This document shows positions 58,551-64,000 of a DNA stretch of 64,000 nt, piece after piece (position 1 is the stretch's first letter; each line of letters begins with the position of its first letter). Made by a program: the position numbers and the translations under genes. Location: assembly GCF_023336895.1 (NCBI RefSeq), contig NZ_JAMBLT010000001.1, positions 434,001 to 498,000 on the forward strand, in the 5' to 3' direction. A model generated the notes under the pieces. The model saw nothing but the letters and a program-made list of their open reading frames with translations, did not search any database and was not told the origin of the DNA. The DNA comes from Parasutterella secunda (lineage in GTDB: Bacteria; Pseudomonadota; Gammaproteobacteria; Burkholderiales; Burkholderiaceae_F).

Positions 58551-60236
58551 TCAGGCAACGCTGACAAAGGACCACATGATCAGTAAGACGAGCTGTCCGG
58601 TCAAAATTCTCAAAAACATAGCCAAGGGGTAAACCGTTGAGTAGGCAACAGCAGAAGAGTTTTTCTCTGACAATGTGGCTGCGTAGGCAAGGGTGGGCGG
58701 ATCAGTCGTTGCACCTGCCATTAAACCCACAATGCTATGGTAGTTGATGTGAAAAAAGTGTCTGGCAATACAGCCCACTGTTAAAAGCGGAATGATTGTC
58801 ACCAACAGACCTAAAACAACATAAAGAGGGCCGTTACCAACTAAAAGCGCGTCCACAAAATTTTCACCGGCAGCCAGTCCCACGCTGGCAAGGAAAAGAG
58901 AAATGCCTAATTCGCGTAGCATTAGGTTGGCCGAAGAAGTCGTATAAGTGACCAGACGGAATAAAGAACCGAACCGCCCAAACAAAATCGCAATAATAAG
59001 CGGACCGCCCGCTAAGCCAAGTTTTAACGGAACGGGCATACCGGGGATGACAATTGGAAGAGAGCCAAAGAGAATGCCCACGGCAATGCCAATGAAGATA
59101 GCAATCAGATTGGGGTGTTCCAATCGCTTGATCTTATTGCCTAAACGATCTTCCAATCGTTTGATGGAATTGACTGGGCCTACGCAATACAGTTCATCGC
59201 CCATTTGAATATGCAGATTTTGATACGGGAAAAGCTGCATACCTGCTCGATAAACGCGGGTGATATTGACTCCGTCAGAATGACTTAAATGCAAATCGGC
59301 AACGGTCAGTCCGTTTATTTCCGTACGAGTAACCGATAGGCGTTTGCTGGTGATGGGGGAGTGCTCCGTTGCCAGATCTGCCTTTTTATCTTCTTCGCCG
59401 AAAAACGCCACAATGGCGTCCTTATTTTCTTCCCCGGAGACGATGCGCACAACGTCGCCCACATGAACCAGAGATTCAGAACTGGGGCTGGAAATAACTC
59501 CGTCATGCAAAATGCGTGAACAGATAAACGGACGAGCAATAAAGGCGCGGATGTCTCCAATGCTTCGACCTTCTAGCGCCCGGTTTGTGACGCACACGTG
59601 AAAGAAAATAGAAACGTGGTTGGAGGCTTTTTCTTCCGCTTCCCAATGCTGGTCTTCTTCCTTCATGTCAATTTTGAAGATAAAACGGAGGGCAATGGCG
59701 GTACCGATGATACTCACCACACCAAGCGGGTAGGCACACGCATAAGCCACCGCAATGTCTTCACCTTGGTAATTGAGTTGAGCAAGGGCCTCTTGGGTGG
59801 CACCCAAACCCGGCGTGTTTGTGACGGCACCGTAATGAACTCCGAGCATCTGAGCCAGGGAAAGCGTGTCAGAGAAGCAAAAGTAAAGGACAATCGTAAC
59901 GATGACGCTTAAAACGACTGCGAGCACCATCAGTCCGTTTAAAACGATTCCTCCACTTTTAAAGGATGAAAAGAAAGACGGCCCCACTTGCAAACCGATA
60001 AAAAAGACAAAGAGAATGAGTCCGAAGTCACGAATAAAACCCAGAACAGTGGGATCGACCTTCATGCCGAGATAGTTGAGCAAAAGGCCTGTAAATAAAA
60101 CAAAGGTAACACCGAGAGAGACCCCGAAAATTTTTATTTTGCCCAGCGCCATTCCCAACGCAATAACGATGGAATAGGCTAGCAAAATATGAGCGATCGA
60201 ATTCGGGGTGGAAAATAATGCAATAAGCCAATCCAT
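58551..60236 (-). CDS. Putative AspT/YidE-family (AAE) transporter
   Basis: Inner-membrane protein of 561 residues. It has five N-terminal helices (about 12-190), a cytoplasmic part with two TrkA-C/RCK_C type domains (about 205-375, ISSPSSESLVHVGDVVRIV and MQLFPYQNLHIQMGDELYCVG), and five or six C-terminal helices (about 380-560). The GAVTNTPGLGATQEA and AGATTDPPTLAYA repeats after each helix bundle mark the aspartate:alanine exchanger superfamily. Substrate is not known; aspartate/alanine or another dicarboxylic compound is possible. Confidence 0.88.
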   Translation of the reverse strand: MDWLIALFSTPNSIAHILLAYSIVIALGMALGKIKIFGVSLGVTFVLFTGLLLNYLGMKVDPTVLGFIRDFGLILFVFFIGLQVGPSFFSSFKSGGIVLNGLMVLAVVLSVIVTIVLYFCFSDTLSLAQMLGVHYGAVTNTPGLGATQEALAQLNYQGEDIAVAYACAYPLGVVSIIGTAIALRFIFKIDMKEEDQHWEAEEKASNHVSIFFHVCVTNRALEGRSIGDIRAFIARPFICSRILHDGVISSPSSESLVHVGDVVRIVSGEENKDAIVAFFGEEDKKADLATEHSPITSKRLSVTRTEINGLTVADLHLSHSDGVNITRVYRAGMQLFPYQNLHIQMGDELYCVGPVNSIKRLEDRLGNKIKRLEHPNLIAIFIGIAVGILFGSLPIVIPGMPVPLKLGLAGGPLIIAILFGRFGSLFRLVTYTTSSANLMLRELGISLFLASVGLAAGENFVDALLVGNGPLYVVLGLLVTIIPLLTVGCIARHFFHINYHSIVGLMAGATTDPPTLAYAATLSEKNSSAVAYSTVYPLAMFLRILTGQLVLLIMWSFVSVA

Positions 60237-60351
60237 GGTGGTAAATCAGCTATTAATACAAAAAAGCTGCAAAGCAATTTACCACTGATGAACTAGCTCG
60301 TATATAGAAAAAATCCCTAATTTCTCAATAAGTTAAAAGACTTAAGGCAGA

Positions 60352-61626
60352 TTAGATATCGGCAGGGACGATTTCGTTTGTCCAAAGATCTTCCAAGGAA
60401 TCCCGTCTGCGAATTAATTGCGATGTTTTGCCACTAACCAGGACTTCAGCGGGCAGTCTTCTGGAGTTATAACGCGAAGCCATACTCATGCCATAGGCGC
60501 CTGCCATTGTTACGGCTAAAAGTTCTCCGGCTTGAGCGGGCAGGACGCGGTCTCTGGCGAGCCAGTCGCTGGATTCACAAACCGGTCCTACAACATCAAA
60601 GAGTACTTCGGGACAATCACTCTGGCGGATGGGCAACACCGGCATCCAAGCGGCATAAAGAGCCGGACGAATCAGATCGTTCATGCCGGCATCGGTAATC
60701 AGAAAGTGTTTAACCGGCGTTGTCTTGACATATTGCACAGAACACAAAAGAAGACCGGCAGCCGCGACAATGGAACGGCCCGGCTCCATGACGATTCTCA
60801 AGTGATCAAAACCGCTTTGGGTCAATCGGCTTTTTAAACCGAGAACAAGATTTTCAATGGGTTCGACTGTTTCATCCCGATAACAGACGCCGACGCCGCC
60901 CCCGAAATCAATGTCTTTTAGTTCAATTCCGGCGGCACGAAGCTTCTTTAGTAAATCCAATAGCCTGTCGCAGGCATCAAAATACGGCTCAAAAGAGGTC
61001 AGTTGAGAGCCGATATGACAGTCTATTCCGGCAAGTTCAACAGATTCACAAACAGCGGCTCGTTTCAATAAGCCGAAGGCACTGTAAAAATCAACGCCAA
61101 ACTTATTGGTCTTTAATCCCGTGGAAATATAGGGGTGAGTGTGCGCGTCAACATCCGGGTTAACTCGGAAATAAACCCGAGGTCTGCAATGCATCTGAGC
61201 GGCAATTTTTGCCAGGCGTTCAAATTCCGGTTCACTTTCAATGTTGAAAACCCCAACCCCAGCGGACAACGCCACTCGAATTTCTTCCTCAGTTTTTCCC
61301 ACTCCGCTAAAAACGATTTTTTTAGGATCAGCTCCGATCTGCAGAACTCTAGCCAATTCTCCCAGAGAGACAATGTCAAATCCCCATCCTCTCTTTTGAA
61401 GAATTTTCAGAATGGCCAGGTTGGAATTCGCCTTGACGGCGTAACACAACTTGTGGGCTATATTGCAGAAAGCCGTCTCATACTTTTGCGTAGCCTCTTC
61501 AATGGTTTGACGTGAGTAGACGTACAAAGGCGTGCCGTATTGGCTAGCCAAGTCACAGAGCGCCACCTCCTCACAGTATAGTGACGAGGCGCGGTAGGAA
61601 AAATGAGCGGACGGCAGAGAACCCAT
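60352..61626 (-). CDS. lysA: Diaminopimelate decarboxylase
   Basis: Last step of lysine synthesis: meso-diaminopimelate to L-lysine. The 424-residue PLP enzyme has K65 in YAVKANSN as the cofactor lysine, HIGSQLTS, the Gly-rich phosphate loop DFGGGVGV, EPGRSIV, and the active-site Cys of the partner subunit in GPVCESSD. It starts nine bases after lptM and has no strong Shine-Dalgarno of its own, suggesting coupling. Confidence 0.96.
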   Translation of the reverse strand: MGSLPSAHFSYRASSLYCEEVALCDLASQYGTPLYVYSRQTIEEATQKYETAFCNIAHKLCYAVKANSNLAILKILQKRGWGFDIVSLGELARVLQIGADPKKIVFSGVGKTEEEIRVALSAGVGVFNIESEPEFERLAKIAAQMHCRPRVYFRVNPDVDAHTHPYISTGLKTNKFGVDFYSAFGLLKRAAVCESVELAGIDCHIGSQLTSFEPYFDACDRLLDLLKKLRAAGIELKDIDFGGGVGVCYRDETVEPIENLVLGLKSRLTQSGFDHLRIVMEPGRSIVAAAGLLLCSVQYVKTTPVKHFLITDAGMNDLIRPALYAAWMPVLPIRQSDCPEVLFDVVGPVCESSDWLARDRVLPAQAGELLAVTMAGAYGMSMASRYNSRRLPAEVLVSGKTSQLIRRRDSLEDLWTNEIVPADI

Positions 61627-61635
61627 GGTACTTGA

Positions 61636-61791
61636 CTATTCAGGTACGTTGAGGGGATCGGCTTCGATATCCGAAACCGATTCCTGCGGAGCCTGTCCGC
61701 GGTCGGGTAAATAAAGATCACCTTTAATGCCGCAGGCCGTCAAAAGAACGGCGGCAGCCAAAATCGCTAAAATCTGTCTCATGTTTTGCAT
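61636..61791 (-). CDS. lptM: LPS translocon maturation lipoprotein LptM (YifL)
   Basis: 51-residue lipoprotein with lipobox LLTAC, C20 being the expected lipidated residue, followed by the family hallmark GIKGDLYLP. LptM stabilises disulfide maturation of LptD in the outer membrane. The start at 61791 or 61782 (second ATG) is open. Lies upstream of lysA, as in many Proteobacteria. Its start is only 16 bases from the divergent cyaY start. Confidence 0.88.
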   Translation of the reverse strand: MQNMRQILAILAAAVLLTACGIKGDLYLPDRGQAPQESVSDIEADPLNVPE

Positions 61792-61807
61792 GTATTAACG
61801 GTTAAAA

Positions 61808-62125
61808 ATGACGGAAACGGAGTTTATCGAACTCGCAGAGTCAACTTTACAACGAATCCAATCGGCTGTCGAAGCGGTCGATGACGATTTAGACGTTGAT
61901 CGTCAGGGTAATGTTTTGACCATAGAATTTGATGACGGCTTTCAAATTGTCATCAATAGTCAGACACCGACTCAACAGTTGTGGCTTGCAAGCGTAAAAG
62001 GTGGCCATCACTACGAACGAAATGCCGGAGAGTGGCTTGACACTTGCACCAGACGAAGCATTTTTAAAGATCTGTCCTCGCTATTGACGCAAAAGCTCGG
62101 CCGAGCGGTCGAGCTTATCGCGTAA
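61808..62125 (+). CDS. cyaY: Iron-sulfur cluster assembly protein CyaY (frataxin)
   Basis: 105-residue bacterial frataxin that binds iron and controls the IscS cysteine desulfurase. The acidic first helix (TETEFIELAESTLQRI, then EAVDDDLDVD), the strand GNVLTIEFDDG, the signature INSQTPTQQLWLAS and GGHHYE are present. It is divergent from lptM and convergent to the PBP1A gene. Confidence 0.95.
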   Translation: MTETEFIELAESTLQRIQSAVEAVDDDLDVDRQGNVLTIEFDDGFQIVINSQTPTQQLWLASVKGGHHYERNAGEWLDTCTRRSIFKDLSSLLTQKLGRAVELIA

Positions 62126-62137
62126 GACGGTTATACG

Positions 62138-64000
62138 TTAGAAAATCTGATCACGGATGGTTTCTGTGATCGGATCGACTTCGCCCGGAGTGCTTGTTTC
62201 TCCAAGTCCTAGGGTTTGGACTGTATCGCCAACCTGATCCGCATAGAAGGGCTGACCGTTGATTTCGGCGACGTCAGCCGGTTGAGGTCGGTAGTATTCT
62301 GGCGCATTCTTTAAAACGGCCTTCATGTAATTGACCCACACAGGCAAGACAAGTCCAGCACCGTAAGCATTGGCGCCAAGCGATTTCGGTTGGTCGTAAC
62401 CCATCCAACCCACCGCGGTGATTTCACCGGCGTAGCCCGCGAACCACGCGTCAAGAGCATCGTTGGTCGTACCGGTTTTAACCCCCATGTCTTCACGCTT
62501 TAAGGCGTTTCCGGCACGGCGACCCGTTCCGCGAACGGCCACACCGTGCAACAAAGAATTCATCACGTAAGCGTTTCTAGCATCAATGGTGCGCGGTGCA
62601 CCGTCACCAACCTTGGCATTGTGCGCCTGCATGAGTACGTTGCCTTCGGAGTCGGTTACTTTTTCAATCAAGTAGGGTTGCACTAAATAACCACCGTTGG
62701 CGAAAACGGAGTAGCCGGCTACCATTTCCCAGGGCGTAACGGAGCCAACCCCCAAAGCCAAGGTCAGAAGCGGCGGATGGTTCTTCGGGTCAAAGCCAAA
62801 CCGAGAAATGTATTGCTGGGCGTAATAAGGATCAATGGCCTGGACGATTCTAATCGAGACCAAGTTCTTGGAACGGGCGATTGCATCGGCCAGTGTCATC
62901 GGACCGTCGTATTTACGATCATCATTTCTTGGTTCCCACAGTTTGCCGCCGGTTAAACGCGGATCAATGGAAAGCGGAGCATCATTGATGATCGTGGCTG
63001 GAGTAAAGCCCTTATCGAGAGCCGCAGAATAGATAAAGGGTTTGAAACTCGAACCCGGTTGACGCCAAGCTTGAGTGACGTGATTGAATTGATTGATCTT
63101 AAAGTCAAATCCACCCACCAGTGAATAAATGGCACCGGTATTAAAGTTAGCCGAAATAAAGGCGCTTTCTACAGCAGGAATTTGTCCCAAAGACCATTTG
63201 CCTTTGTTGTCCTGAGTGACACGCACCACGGCTCCGACTCGCAATTCTTTTTCCTTGTAGCGGCCTTTAAGCGTTTTACCCTTTTGAGCGATAAAGCGTT
63301 GGGCAAAGGCAAAGCCCTTAGCATCCAAAGAGACCGTTTCACCGTTATAGAGTTGAACAGTCATCAATTTTGGTGTTAATTGCGTGACTACCCCCGGCAA
63401 AAGGTTGGAGCTGGATATCACCTTTGATAAGGCCATTCGGATATTAGCTTCACGCGTGTCTTCATGGGAAATATCGGCATAGCCTTCCACACCGCGATAA
63501 CCGTAGCGACGATCGTACTCAATCATGTTCTGTCGAACGGTGTTGCTGGCAATTAATTGATCGCGGCTTCTGATGGTCGTGTAGACATTGATGCCTTGAT
63601 CATAAATGGTGTCCTTGAAATAAGGTAGCATCAGCATGCGCGCAAGTTCAGCAATGTAGCCGGCGTGCAGCTCCTGAGTTTGCAGTTGCGTTTTTTGCTG
63701 TTCGGCGGTGCTTTGACGAACTTCAATCGGCTGAGCTATGGCCGAAGCATAGGTGATCTCATCAATGTAGCCCAGATTGAACATTCGTCCCAAAACATAG
63801 TTGCGGCGCATCGTAGCACGGCGCATATTCACCAACGGGTTATAAGCACTCGGCGCAACGGGCAGACCGGCCAAGACGGCGGCTTCCGAAATGGAAAGAT
63901 CCCGGAGATCTTTTCCAAAGTAGGTTTTTGCGGCACTGCCGAACCCGTAGGAGCGGTGACCTAAGAAGATCTGGTTGGCATAGACCTCAAAAATCTTGTC
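62138..64000 (-). CDS. mrcA: Penicillin-binding protein 1A (partial, 5' end missing)
   Basis: Bifunctional peptidoglycan glycosyltransferase/transpeptidase. The frame stays open to the right window edge, giving about 620 C-terminal residues; the N-terminal membrane anchor and part of the glycosyltransferase domain are outside. The first visible residues form the end of the GT51 domain (EVYANQIFLGHRSYGFGSAAKTYFGKDL). The transpeptidase domain has SxxK in GSSFKPFIYSAA, SxN in ARSKNLVS, and KTGTTND. An OB-like insert lies between the domains. The neighbourhood with cyaY, lptM and lysA is usual for betaproteobacteria. Confidence 0.96.
   Translation of the reverse strand, partial: DKIFEVYANQIFLGHRSYGFGSAAKTYFGKDLRDLSISEAAVLAGLPVAPSAYNPLVNMRRATMRRNYVLGRMFNLGYIDEITYASAIAQPIEVRQSTAEQQKTQLQTQELHAGYIAELARMLMLPYFKDTIYDQGINVYTTIRSRDQLIASNTVRQNMIEYDRRYGYRGVEGYADISHEDTREANIRMALSKVISSSNLLPGVVTQLTPKLMTVQLYNGETVSLDAKGFAFAQRFIAQKGKTLKGRYKEKELRVGAVVRVTQDNKGKWSLGQIPAVESAFISANFNTGAIYSLVGGFDFKINQFNHVTQAWRQPGSSFKPFIYSAALDKGFTPATIINDAPLSIDPRLTGGKLWEPRNDDRKYDGPMTLADAIARSKNLVSIRIVQAIDPYYAQQYISRFGFDPKNHPPLLTLALGVGSVTPWEMVAGYSVFANGGYLVQPYLIEKVTDSEGNVLMQAHNAKVGDGAPRTIDARNAYVMNSLLHGVAVRGTGRRAGNALKREDMGVKTGTTNDALDAWFAGYAGEITAVGWMGYDQPKSLGANAYGAGLVLPVWVNYMKAVLKNAPEYYRPQPADVAEINGQPFYADQVGDTVQTLGLGETSTPGEVDPITETIRDQIF

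Overview
The window is a conserved chromosomal segment of a Gram-negative bacterium, most likely a betaproteobacterium of the order Burkholderiales. The evidence is the betaproteobacterial order tRNA-tuf-secE-nusG-rplKAJL-rpoBC-rpsLG-fusA-tuf-S10-spc-alpha, the argS/SPOR/dsbA and mrcA/cyaY/lptM/lysA neighbourhoods, a CydP-type bd-oxidase subunit and FolE2. The gene set (bd oxidase, Ser/Thr symporter, isoaspartyl dipeptidase) and the codon use (TTG for Leu, ACG for Thr in highly expressed genes) would fit a gut Sutterellaceae member such as Parasutterella or Sutterella; that family placement is inference. No prophage, insertion sequence, CRISPR array or foreign-looking island was seen. Layout: 1-1559 (minus) holds a two-component system whose kinase runs off the left edge. 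1695-4326 carries a small membrane protein, a FadL-type porin and a YaeQ protein. 4329-7678 (minus) is a five-gene cytochrome bd operon, cydP-cydA-cydB-cydX-ybgE. 7802-13613 holds a DUF1801 protein, a DUF3455 lipoprotein, sstT, iadA and recQ. 13653-19628 (minus) holds an SDR enzyme, a phosphohexomutase, dsbA, a SPOR protein, argS and folE2. 19912-22175 holds two unrecognised small membrane proteins and a cardiolipin synthase. From 22251 to 55585 everything is on the plus strand and is one information-processing supercluster: four tRNAs, two essentially identical tuf genes, secE, nusG, the rif, str, S10, spc and alpha gene sets, and secY. From 55662 come a YczE-like membrane protein and hslR, then on the minus strand hemB, engB, an AspT/YidE-type transporter, lysA and lptM, then cyaY (plus) and a penicillin-binding protein 1A that runs off the right edge. 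The genes cooperate mainly in making ribosomes, RNA polymerase and the Sec channel. The most informative non-coding signals are in this supercluster: a set of TTGNNN-17-NANNNT promoters followed by GC-rich discriminators, a rpsJ promoter nested in the tuf terminator, a predicted H-type pseudoknot between rpsD and rpoA, an RNase III-like stem plus attenuator between rplL and rpoB, a structured rplJ leader, and the absence of infA from its usual place between secY and rpmJ. No clearly new biological system was found; the best leads are these regulatory structures, the mixed CydP/CydX/YbgE operon and three small membrane proteins of unknown function.
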